A stretch of 64,000 nucleotides of DNA from Peptostreptococcus porci (GTDB lineage: Bacteria > Bacillota > Clostridia > Peptostreptococcales > Peptostreptococcaceae). A model generated the notes under the pieces. It had not been told where the DNA came from and made no database searches. It saw only the letters and a list, made by a program, of their open reading frames with translations. Numbering within the stretch: the first letter of the stretch is position 1; each line of letters begins with the position of its first letter. Of this stretch, positions 27,611 to 34,492 are shown one piece after another. A program made the translations under genes and the position numbers. The stretch covers positions 62,001 through 126,000 of the forward strand of contig NZ_VUNE01000004.1 in the NCBI RefSeq assembly GCF_009695815.1, given 5' to 3'.

Positions 27611-28354
27611 CTAAATATTCTCACTCAAGAAATACAGCCAGTTTTTATAAAACTCATATTTGAAATGAACACCGTCCTGTTCAAATAAGCTGTCCGAAGT
27701 TACCAATCCATCAGAAGACAAAAATTTCGCACCAGTTATACTCGCAACCTGCTTTGTCTTTTGCGTTAGTAGCTTTACATTTTCATTGTTTATCCTAGAA
27801 TCTTTATTGACAGTTTTTGCCTCATTTACTGGAAGAGGCGCTTGAAGGTATATTGTTGAACTCGGAGACACTTTCTTTATCTCATTTATCAATTTTACAT
27901 ACTCCTCCTTGTACTTTTCAGGAGAATATGCATTGATATCATTGGCTCCATATAGAACCACAATTTCCTTAGGCTTTAAATTCTTAATTTCACTCAAATG
28001 CTTATTCGCCTGATTGACATGTTCACCCTTTTGAGCCAAAACACTTGAAGGATTAAGAATATTTGCCTCTCTTAAATACTCAGTAATAGAGTCTCCCAAG
28101 AATACAACATCTTCAAACCTACTCTTCGCTTTATTCATATCAAATTTTACTATGGATGTATCTTTATTGACCTTATTAATTTCAGCCTCTACCTCATCGA
28201 TATTTTGAGATTCTTGCTTTTTTAGAAAATTAATAGTCCACTGAATTTTCTCATTTTTAGTCTGAGATGAATCAGCAGCAAAAATACCATTTCCAACCAT
28301 AGCAACACCTAATACGAGAGTGGTTACAGATAAAATTATGTTCGGTTTTTTCAT
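27611..28354 (-). CDS. Secreted SGNH/GDSL-type hydrolase or acyltransferase
   Basis: 247 residues, ATG 28354 with GAGAGGATATACAT upstream. A signal peptide ends near AMVGNGIFA (about residue 26). SGNH blocks are visible: block I VVFLGDSITEYL, a block II-like segment around QKGEH, block III LYGANDINAY, and block V DGVHFKYEFY. It acts outside the membrane, either transferring acetyl groups like PatB or removing them. It is the first gene of the four-gene operon and has its own promoter region with tandem repeats at 28396-28429. Confidence 0.88.
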   Translation of the reverse strand: MKKPNIILSVTTLVLGVAMVGNGIFAADSSQTKNEKIQWTINFLKKQESQNIDEVEAEINKVNKDTSIVKFDMNKAKSRFEDVVFLGDSITEYLREANILNPSSVLAQKGEHVNQANKHLSEIKNLKPKEIVVLYGANDINAYSPEKYKEEYVKLINEIKKVSPSSTIYLQAPLPVNEAKTVNKDSRINNENVKLLTQKTKQVASITGAKFLSSDGLVTSDSLFEQDGVHFKYEFYKNWLYFLSENI

Positions 28355-28395
28355 ATGTATATCCTCTCAAAAAATATTTTTACCTATGCATACAT

Positions 28396-28465
28396 TACAT
28401 CAGTACAGATATACTACATCAGTACAGATGCTTTTGACATAAAAGTCTCTATCATATAGATTATA
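28396..28465 (-). promoter_or_regulatory. Promoter region of the acylation operon with tandem 15-bp boxes
   Basis: A -10 TATAAT (28460-28465) with an upstream TG stands on the minus strand; no good -35. Downstream, in the leader, are two identical 15-bp boxes TACATCAGTACAGAT (28396-28410 and 28415-28429), 19 bp apart. Each has a near-palindromic core CATCAGTACAGATG or its start, so they may be operators. Confidence 0.45.
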
Positions 28466-28602
28466 TCACAAATACAATTATAAAAACTCACTTTTTTTCA
28501 ACAATATTAAAACTAAATGAACCTCATCATTAAATCTAAATAAACACCTTCATTTAAATTAAAATAAGACTTTTAATAAATACCTCATAAACATATCGGA
28601 AT

Positions 28603-29610
28603 CTAAGACACAACACATACAATTTCAGAATAATCAAGGCTTTTTTCAATGTTATCTACTAGCTTCCCGCTATTCCTATCAACTCGATAAATATCCACGT
28701 AATCATCGTCCTGAAACCCTACGATCAACAAAGTTCCATCAGCATTAAAGTTAAAATCTCTAGGTATCCTTCCCCTTGTCATTAATGACTGAACGAATTC
28801 CAGCCCTCCATCATCCAACACAGCATATACCGAAATACTATTATAGCCTCTATTGGAAACATATATAAATCTACCATCGTTAGACAACCTAATTGCAGAT
28901 GATGAATTTGCTCCTTTAAAGCCATCAGGAACTGTTTTTATCCTATCTATGAGCAACATTTCCCCATTCGCACTATCAAAGCTTAAAATGTCAATATGAA
29001 AGTCAAGTTCTCCAAGTAAATACGCAAAGCTTCCATCTTTACTGAAAACTATGTGTCTTGGCCCCATGCCATTCAAGGACTTGTTAACACCCACTAGTCT
29101 AAAATCTTCATCAACTCTATAAATATACACCTCATCCATCCCTAGATTTACCACGATCAAGAACTTATTAGATGGATCTAATATTGCCATATGACACCTT
29201 GATATCGGCATCTCATATTGAAATGTTTTGAATAGATGTATACTTTCGTTCTCGACCTTGAATATGTCCAATCTTCCAAGATGGTAATTGCTAGAATACA
29301 ATAGGCTTCTTTCATCATCAAAATATATATGGCAAGGAGCTTTACCAAAGCCAGTGAAACTGTCAATCTCAATATATTTTTCCAAATCGCTGTCCGTATC
29401 CAGCTTGTAATATACCACACCGCCACCATCTCTTGAGCTAATAGAGAACATTTTTTTTCTGTCTATCGAAAAACAGATGTACGTCGGATTTTCCTCAGCG
29501 ACAGACCAAATTTCATCAACAGAAATACCCTCGTGACAATCGAGCTTCACACAATGAATACCGGTATTACTCTTTTTTGTATAACCACTTAAATAGATTT
29601 TTTCACTCAT
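28603..29610 (-). CDS. Lactonase-family beta-propeller (6-phosphogluconolactonase-like)
   Basis: 335 residues from ATG 29610 with GAGGT upstream; the longer frame has no binding site. The protein has repeated blade motifs such as GMGPRHIVFSKDGSFAYLLG, SSAIRLSNDGRFIYVSNRGY and RIPRDFNFNADGTLLIVGFQ, typical of the seven-bladed Pgl (YbhE) family. YbhE-type members hydrolyse 6-phosphogluconolactone, but many family members have other or unknown roles. No signal peptide, so cytoplasmic. It follows the rplL terminator and has no functional link to its ribosomal neighbours. Confidence 0.85.
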   Translation of the reverse strand: MSEKIYLSGYTKKSNTGIHCVKLDCHEGISVDEIWSVAEENPTYICFSIDRKKMFSISSRDGGGVVYYKLDTDSDLEKYIEIDSFTGFGKAPCHIYFDDERSLLYSSNYHLGRLDIFKVENESIHLFKTFQYEMPISRCHMAILDPSNKFLIVVNLGMDEVYIYRVDEDFRLVGVNKSLNGMGPRHIVFSKDGSFAYLLGELDFHIDILSFDSANGEMLLIDRIKTVPDGFKGANSSSAIRLSNDGRFIYVSNRGYNSISVYAVLDDGGLEFVQSLMTRGRIPRDFNFNADGTLLIVGFQDDDYVDIYRVDRNSGKLVDNIEKSLDYSEIVCVVS

Positions 29611-29641
29611 ACTTAATACCTCAGTTAAAATAAACAATAAT

Positions 29642-29682
29642 AAAAAAAGAGTCGCCCGACCCAAATGATACAGACAACCCCC
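29642..29682 (-). terminator. Terminator of rplJL
   Basis: In the minus direction a G-rich arm (GGGGGTTGTC) pairs with GGCGACTCTT, partly through G-U pairs, and is followed by seven T residues at 29642-29648. It ends the rplJL transcript 40-80 bp after rplL, so rpoBC cannot be served from the usual upstream promoter. Confidence 0.55.
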
Positions 29683-29722
29683 TGATAGCTTTATTATAAA
29701 TATAGTTAATTAAGAAAATTAA

Positions 29723-30091
29723 TTACTTAACTTCTACAGATGCTCCTGCAGCTTCTAATTTTTCCTTAATCTGTTCAGCTTCTTCCTTAGATACGCCTTC
29801 CTTAATTGTCTTAGGAGCGTTATCAACTAATTCCTTAGCTTCCTTTAATCCAAGACCAGTTATACCTCTAACTTCCTTGATTACTCCAACCTTTGAAGCA
29901 CCAGCTGAAGCAAGAACTACATCAAATTCAGTCTTTTCTTCTGCAGCAGCACCGCCAGCAGCAGCACCACCAGCTACCATTACTGGAGCAGATGCAGATA
30001 CACCGAATTTTTCTTCTGCAGCTTTAACTAATTCATTTAATTCTAAAACTTTCATATTTTCTATAGCTTCTAAAATCTGTTCTATTGTCAT
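29723..30091 (-). CDS. rplL: 50S ribosomal protein L7/L12
   Basis: 122 residues. N-terminal dimerisation domain [20 protein letters not shown], Ala/Gly hinge ([18 protein letters not shown]) and C-terminal factor-binding domain with [15 protein letters not shown]. Strong binding site CGGAGGTGC upstream. It forms the L10-bound stalk that recruits translation GTPases. Here it is the last gene of the ribosomal cluster: the next gene is a lactonase, not rpoB. Confidence 0.98.
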   Translation of the reverse strand: MTIEQILEAIENMKVLELNELVKAAEEKFGVSASAPVMVAGGAAAGGAAAEEKTEFDVVLASAGASKVGVIKEVRGITGLGLKEAKELVDNAPKTIKEGVSKEEAEQIKEKLEAAGASVEVK

Positions 30092-30169
30092 TTTTTTGCA
30101 CCTCCGTGTTAATATTCAAAAATTATTTTTTACATGACCAAGATCATTTCTGACCTCAAATAGCATCAA

Positions 30170-30688
30170 CTAAGCTTCAGTAGCTTCGTCCTGCTTTTTC
30201 GCAATAGCATCCAATAAGTAAACAAAGTTTGACATTGGAGCTTTAAGACTTCCAAGAAGTTTGGCGATAAGTTCTTCTCTTGATGGTATTTCAGCAAGAG
30301 CAACTATCTTCTCTTCATTATAGAATTCACCTTCAACTACACCCATTTTAAGAGTAATCTTCTTTGGGTTCTTGTCCATGAATTTCTTAAGAATTCTAGC
30401 TGGAGCAACTGGATCTTCATATCCAAAAGCAATAGCATTAGGACCAACCAATAGTTCGTCATTAAAGTTAGCAAAAGCATCTCCTTCAATTGAACTAGCA
30501 GCACGTCTTACTAGAGTATTCTTGTAAACCTTGTAATCCACACCAGCTTCTCTCATCTGACTTCTCAATTCTGTAACCTGTTCAACTGTTAATCCCTTGT
30601 AATCAACAACTATAACAGATGCAGCTTTTTCAAGCTTTTCAGCTATTTCAGATACAACAGCTGATTTCATTTCAATAGCTTTACTCAT
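30170..30688 (-). CDS. rplJ: 50S ribosomal protein L10
   Basis: 172 residues, ATG 30688 with GGAGGTGC upstream. Begins [20 protein letters not shown] and contains [20 protein letters not shown], typical of L10. It anchors L7/L12 dimers to the ribosome. Expression is controlled by the L10 leader immediately upstream. Confidence 0.98.
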   Translation of the reverse strand: MSKAIEMKSAVVSEIAEKLEKAASVIVVDYKGLTVEQVTELRSQMREAGVDYKVYKNTLVRRAASSIEGDAFANFNDELLVGPNAIAFGYEDPVAPARILKKFMDKNPKKITLKMGVVEGEFYNEEKIVALAEIPSREELIAKLLGSLKAPMSNFVYLLDAIAKKQDEATEA

Positions 30689-30734
30689 CTTTTAGTGCAC
30701 CTCCTTCACAAAATAAAGTTTAGCACTTACCGTA

Positions 30735-30840
30735 TATAAAAATAACCCCTACTATCAGGTAGACAGCAGGGGTACAAGTATCACGTATATCGCAACCTCG
30801 GTGGGAAATTAAGCAATCTGCACCCACTGTCTACGGCAAA
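30735..30840 (-). ncRNA. L10 leader with attenuator (ribosomal protein autoregulatory RNA)
   Basis: On the minus strand the conserved L10 leader is read from about 30840: CCGTAGACAG (30827-30836), then GCTTAATTTCCCACCGAGGT, and the closing CTGTCTACC near 30758-30766. The closing strand overlaps a terminator hairpin (30745-30773, ACCCCT/AGGGGT) followed by a T-rich tract at 30735-30744. Binding of L10(L12)4 to the leader would free the terminator, so this is classical Firmicute attenuation. Confidence 0.88.
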
Positions 30841-30863
30841 TCTATTCTTTTTCAACATTGACA

Positions 30864-30892
30864 ATATTATCATATTTGTCAACCTGTGTCAA
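30864..30892 (-). promoter_or_regulatory. Promoter of the L10 leader-rplJL
   Basis: Minus-strand consensus -35 TTGACA (30887-30892), 17-bp spacer, -10 TAATAT (30864-30869), about 25 bp before the leader. Confidence 0.75.
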
Positions 30893-30930
30893 CAGTTAAT
30901 TAATAAAAGACTTATAATATTTAATTAAAA

Positions 30931-31629
30931 TTATTCTGATATTCTAACTGGATTAACTCTAACACCAGGTCCCATTGAAGCAGCAACTGTTACGCTCTTC
31001 AAATACTGACCCTTTGCAGCTGATGGCTTAGCCTTTACAATAGCTTCCATCAACACTTTGAAGTTATCGAATAATTTTTCTTTTCCAAATGAAGCCTTTC
31101 CAATTGGAACGTGAATAATATTAGTCTTGTCCAATCTGTATTCAACCTTACCAGCCTTGATTTCATCAATTGCCTTTGCAACGTCAAATGTTACAGTACC
31201 AGACTTAGGGTTTGGCATCAATCCCTTAGGACCCAATACTCTACCTAATCTACCAACTACACCCATCATATCTGGAGTAGCAACTACTATATCAAAATCG
31301 AACCAGTTTTCACCCTGAATCTTCTGTACTAATTCTTCAGCACCTACAAAATCTGCTCCTGCAGCTTCTGCTTCCTTAGCCTTTTCACCTTTAGCGAAAA
31401 CCAAAACTCTCTTAGTTTTACCAGTACCATGTGGTAAAACAACAGCACCTCTAACCTGCTGATCAGCATGTCTTGAGTCAACACCCAACTTGATATGTGC
31501 TTCTATAGTTTCATCAAACTTTGCACTTGCAGTATCAACTGTCAATGCAAGAGCTTCTGAAGCGTCATAATATACACTTCTATCTACTTTTGCGAACGCT
31601 TCTGCGTATCTCTTACCTTTTCTTGCCAT
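30931..31629 (-). CDS. rplA: 50S ribosomal protein L1
   Basis: 232 residues from ATG 31629 with AAGGAGG upstream; an in-frame extension to 31692 lies in the rplK-rplA spacer and is rejected. Starts [18 protein letters not shown] and holds [20 protein letters not shown], the L1 signature. The 109-bp spacer before it contains GTGGGAGG ... CCACAAGGAGG, which could fold over the binding site as an L1 autoregulatory element. Confidence 0.97.
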   Translation of the reverse strand: MARKGKRYAEAFAKVDRSVYYDASEALALTVDTASAKFDETIEAHIKLGVDSRHADQQVRGAVVLPHGTGKTKRVLVFAKGEKAKEAEAAGADFVGAEELVQKIQGENWFDFDIVVATPDMMGVVGRLGRVLGPKGLMPNPKSGTVTFDVAKAIDEIKAGKVEYRLDKTNIIHVPIGKASFGKEKLFDNFKVLMEAIVKAKPSAAKGQYLKSVTVAASMGPGVRVNPVRISE

Positions 31630-31738
31630 TTTAAAATCCTCCTTGTGGTAATACGGTAATAACCTCCCACTAATCAAGGCAATGCCTTGCATAGCGAATA
31701 AAACTTTTAATATTGATCTAATTGTTGTAAATCGTTAA

Positions 31739-32164
31739 TTAGTCAATTACTTCTACACCCATACTTCTTGCAGTACCTGCGATCATTCTCATTGCAGATT
31801 CTACTGAAGCAGCATTTAAGTCATTCATCTTCAATTCAGCTATTTCTCTAACCTGTGCCTGAGTTATCTTACCAACCTTCTTCTTGTTTGGCTCTCCTGA
31901 ACCTGACTGTAGGTTGATAGCCTTCTTAATAAGAACAGCAGCTGGTGGAGTCTTAGTGATAAAACTGAAAGATCTATCCTGGTAAACACTGATAACTACT
32001 GGTATCAACATACCTGCTTGATCTGCAGTCTTAGCATTGAATTCCTTTGTGAACGCCATAATATTAACACCGTGCTGACCAAGTGCTGGACCAACTGGTG
32101 GAGCTGGAGTAGCCTTTCCTGCAGGTATCTGTAATTTTATCTGTCCAATAATTTTTTTAGCCAT
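31739..32164 (-). CDS. rplK: 50S ribosomal protein L11
   Basis: 141 residues. N-terminal [20 protein letters not shown] is the proline-rich thiostrepton/IF-binding region; [15 protein letters not shown]-type C-terminal rRNA-binding domain follows (here [16 protein letters not shown]). It is 14 bp downstream of nusG, as usual. Confidence 0.98.
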   Translation of the reverse strand: MAKKIIGQIKLQIPAGKATPAPPVGPALGQHGVNIMAFTKEFNAKTADQAGMLIPVVISVYQDRSFSFITKTPPAAVLIKKAINLQSGSGEPNKKKVGKITQAQVREIAELKMNDLNAASVESAMRMIAGTARSMGVEVID

Positions 32165-32178
32165 TTTATTGCACCTCC

Positions 32179-32769
32179 TTATACTTTTTCTATATTTTCA
32201 AGCCCTAATGTTACAAGAGCTTTTCTACCAAATGCATTAACATAGACTTTTACTTCTTTTTTCTCGATATTTACATCTTCAACTTCGCCGATATTATCGA
32301 CAAAAGCACCACTAATTACTTTTACTGTATCGCCTGGATTCAAATCTATTTCACCACTGACAATCTTTGATGTTGGCAACTCTATTCCCATCGCCTTTAC
32401 TTCATCAACTGTCAATGCAACAGGCTTTGAACCTGGACCCACAAAACCAGTAACACCCTTGGTATTTCTAACAATATACCAAGATTCATCTGTCATCTCC
32501 ATTTTTATGATTACATAACTAGGAAATATTTTTCTCTGACTAACTTTTTCTTTACCAGTTTTTGTAGTAGTCACAACATCTTCAGTCGGAACTATTACCT
32601 GTTCAATAATATCTTCCATACCTCTGTTTTTTACAGTATTTTCTATTGTGGTTTTCACCTTGTTTTCATGACCTGAATAAGTATGAACAACGTACCATTT
32701 AAGATCTCTGTCTTTTCTGTCGTTTAATTCAACCTCATTAGAACCATCTAGAGTTTTGTATTCTGACAT
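32179..32769 (-). CDS. nusG: Transcription termination/antitermination factor NusG
   Basis: 196 residues, ATG 32769 with AAAGGA upstream. After about 22 extra polar residues comes the NGN domain ([48 protein letters not shown]) and a C-terminal KOW domain ([20 protein letters not shown]). It binds RNA polymerase and modulates pausing and coupling. Located between secE and rplK. Confidence 0.97.
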   Translation of the reverse strand: MSEYKTLDGSNEVELNDRKDRDLKWYVVHTYSGHENKVKTTIENTVKNRGMEDIIEQVIVPTEDVVTTTKTGKEKVSQRKIFPSYVIIKMEMTDESWYIVRNTKGVTGFVGPGSKPVALTVDEVKAMGIELPTSKIVSGEIDLNPGDTVKVISGAFVDNIGEVEDVNIEKKEVKVYVNAFGRKALVTLGLENIEKV

Positions 32770-32795
32770 TATGTATTCCTTTCAAACTGGTATAG

Positions 32796-33005
32796 TTACC
32801 CTTTAATCAACAACGCAAGTAGCTGTGATAATCCTGTGTCTACCAACCAAACAAAAAACGTAGCCAAAATTACTACTGCAAGTACAACTGATGTCTTCCT
32901 CGCCAACTCGCCTTTTGTAGGCCATGTAACCTGTTTAAGTTCCTTAAAGGTTCCTTTGACGAAACCTACCTTTTCTTCTGATACTTGAACATTTTCTTTA
33001 GCCAA
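32796..33005 (-). CDS. secE: Preprotein translocase subunit SecE
   Basis: About 69 residues if TTG 33005 is the start (AAAGGA about 10 bp upstream); GTG 33014 lies directly on that site and is less likely. A short hydrophilic arm with FKELKQVTWPTKGEL, the SecE signature, precedes one membrane helix (VVLAVVILATFFVWLVDTGL). The single-helix form is normal for Firmicutes. It clamps SecY in the translocon. Confidence 0.93.
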   Translation of the reverse strand: MAKENVQVSEEKVGFVKGTFKELKQVTWPTKGELARKTSVVLAVVILATFFVWLVDTGLSQLLALLIKG

Positions 33006-33029
33006 TAATCTCACATCCTTTGCGCTAAA

Positions 33030-33179
33030 TTACTTTGTTTCCTTATGAGTAGTGTGTTTCTTACAGAACTTGCAATACTTCTGAAGTTCAATTCTGTCAG
33101 GATTGTTCTTTTTGTTCTTTGTAGTATTGTAGTTTCTTTGTTTACATTCTGTACATGCTAAAGTTACTTTTACTCTCAT
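33030..33179 (-). CDS. rpmG: 50S ribosomal protein L33
   Basis: 49 residues, ATG 33179 with GGAGGTGT upstream (spacing 7; a second ATG at 33182 is closer). Sequence [20 protein letters not shown], later [15 protein letters not shown], carries the four zinc-ribbon cysteines (CxxC...CxxC) of the zinc-binding L33 form. It lies 24 bp before secE, the standard rpmG-secE-nusG order. Confidence 0.95.
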   Translation of the reverse strand: MRVKVTLACTECKQRNYNTTKNKKNNPDRIELQKYCKFCKKHTTHKETK

Positions 33180-33276
33180 CATTACACCTCCAAATTAATA
33201 TTTTAATATATGATGATATAGCTTCCTGAAAAAATCAAGTAACTATTACCTTCCAAAAGTATTTTAATCACTTAGC

Positions 33277-33356
33277 AAGTTGTATTTTTACAACTTAAAG
33301 AGACGACCTCGCATAGTCGTCCCTAATAAGTTATCATATTTTGTTAAATAAGTCAA
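33277..33356 (-). promoter_or_regulatory. Promoter and hairpin leader of rpmG-secE-nusG-rplKA
   Basis: Minus-strand -35 TTGACT (33351-33356); -10 either TAACTT (17-bp spacer) or GATAAC (15-bp), around 33328-33335. The predicted transcript starts near 33322 with GGGACGAC and immediately forms a GACGAC/GTCGTC hairpin (33302-33321), followed by a second perfect hairpin AAGTTGTA-TTTT-TACAACTT (33277-33296). The first hairpin may instead be the terminator of the upstream 33367-33588 gene. Confidence 0.5.
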
Positions 33357-33366
33357 TATTTTTATA

Positions 33367-33588
33367 TCATTTAGCGTCTACATTTCTGACATTTTTTGCC
33401 CTCTTGTTGTAATATATTGATAATCCCAAGAAAGCCAAAGAAATAATACTATAACAATAAATATAGCTCATTGGTTTCAATAGCATAAATGACACTATAC
33501 TAGCCACTACAAACATAATAACACCATAAATCATTACATTTCTCTTATTGATCCAGTAAGCATAACTCCCCCTTTTAACTTTTCCCAT
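33367..33588 (-). CDS. Small two-helix membrane protein
   Basis: 73 residues from ATG 33588 with GGAGG upstream. A basic N-terminus (MGKVKRGSYAYWINKRNV) is followed by two hydrophobic helices (about 19-38 and 42-60) and a basic tail KRAKNVRNVDAK. No family recognised. It lies just upstream of the ribosomal operon promoter and downstream of the HD gene, possibly co-transcribed with the latter (43-bp gap). Confidence 0.65.
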   Translation of the reverse strand: MGKVKRGSYAYWINKRNVMIYGVIMFVVASIVSFMLLKPMSYIYCYSIISLAFLGLSIYYNKRAKNVRNVDAK

Positions 33589-33630
33589 AACGATACCTCC
33601 AAAATATATCAATACTACAATTTAATAAAA

Positions 33631-34125
33631 CTAATATAACCCAAATATATTTTTTGCCTTTCTATAAGTATGCACTGCTTTTATCAATATTGAAGCTTCG
33701 GACAAAGCACATATTTTATCAGCAACACACACCAACCACGACTCTAAATTTTTGGGTGGTATGACTGTTAAAGGAAACATATGTCTGACAATAATATTTT
33801 CTTCAATTTCACCAATTTTGTAATCCTTTTTAGCATTGCTCAATGCTCTGTAGGGATGTGTAAATCCATGAAATTTTGCATCCTTCTCAGAGTCGTGCCA
33901 ATCATACAAAAAGTAGTCATGCAATAATGCACCTCTAATCATGGCTCGATAATCTACTTCTAAGTTGAATCTCGTGGCAATTTGACAGCTGTATTTAGCC
34001 ACCTGTATACAATGATCATATGTCGTTGTATCTCCATGCTGTATAAAATCATGAAGCTTTAAAAACTCACCACCAGCTTCAAATTCGTTTAATATCTCAT
34101 CTATTAATATCTCATAGTTACTCAT
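33631..34125 (-). CDS. HD-domain metal-dependent phosphohydrolase
   Basis: 164 residues, ATG 34125 with AGGTG upstream. The HD pattern is readable: TTYDHCIQVAKYS (first His), GALLHDYFLYDW (His-Asp pair), FHGFTHPYRALSN, and VCVADKICAL with the last Asp. Proteins of this size and motif set (uncharacterised HD hydrolases near ribosomal or nucleotide genes) act on phosphate esters, but the substrate cannot be told. No membrane segment. Confidence 0.85.
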   Translation of the reverse strand: MSNYEILIDEILNEFEAGGEFLKLHDFIQHGDTTTYDHCIQVAKYSCQIATRFNLEVDYRAMIRGALLHDYFLYDWHDSEKDAKFHGFTHPYRALSNAKKDYKIGEIEENIIVRHMFPLTVIPPKNLESWLVCVADKICALSEASILIKAVHTYRKAKNIFGLY

Positions 34126-34276
34126 AATTTAACACCTCTAATACACTACCCCAGACAGACAACATGAATAAAAATCACAAATAGCTTGTCTATCCTTTTA
34201 CAAAATCCTCACAATCATCTTTCTATCTAATATATATTATGAATACACTAAAAATCAAGTTTTTTTACAAAACTTT

Positions 34277-34363
34277 ACGAATATACATTTTATAAAGATT
34301 TACAAGTATGCATTTTATAAAATATTACAAATATACATTTTATAAAATGTTACAAGCTTACAG
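34277..34363. repeat. 25-bp tandem repeats, about 3.5 copies
   Basis: Units starting ACGAATATACATTTTATAAA (34277), ACAAGTATGCATTTTATAAA (34302), ACAAATATACATTTTATAAA (34327) and a partial ACAAGCTTACA (34352), each exactly 25 bp apart, in the 367-bp gap between the HD and CWB2 genes. No spacer structure like CRISPR; too AT-rich for a strong hairpin. Confidence 0.75.
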
Positions 34364-34380
34364 AATTTAATTCTAAAAGA

Positions 34381-34412
34381 GATAACCCTCGGCATAAAAA
34401 CCAAGGGTTATC
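34381..34412 (-). terminator. Terminator downstream of the CWB2 gene
   Basis: Stem GATAACCCT (34381-34389) / AGGGTTATC (34404-34412), followed on the minus strand by TCTTTT. A further 10-bp hairpin CATAATCAAA (34441-34450) / TTTGATTATG (34461-34470) lies right after the stop codon without a T-run. Confidence 0.6.
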
Positions 34413-34492
34413 ATTTATCTATCATATTAAGTATTTTATTCATAATCAAATGCATTCGCTTTTGATTATGCGGGTATCAAACATTGCTTTTG

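Noticed and set aside
33180-33366. Expected tRNA gene near rpmG-secE
   Set aside because: Checked both strands; hairpins are present but no cloverleaf or CCA end.
34277-34363. Possible CRISPR array
   Set aside because: The 25-bp units are contiguous, with no unique spacers, and no cas genes are nearby.
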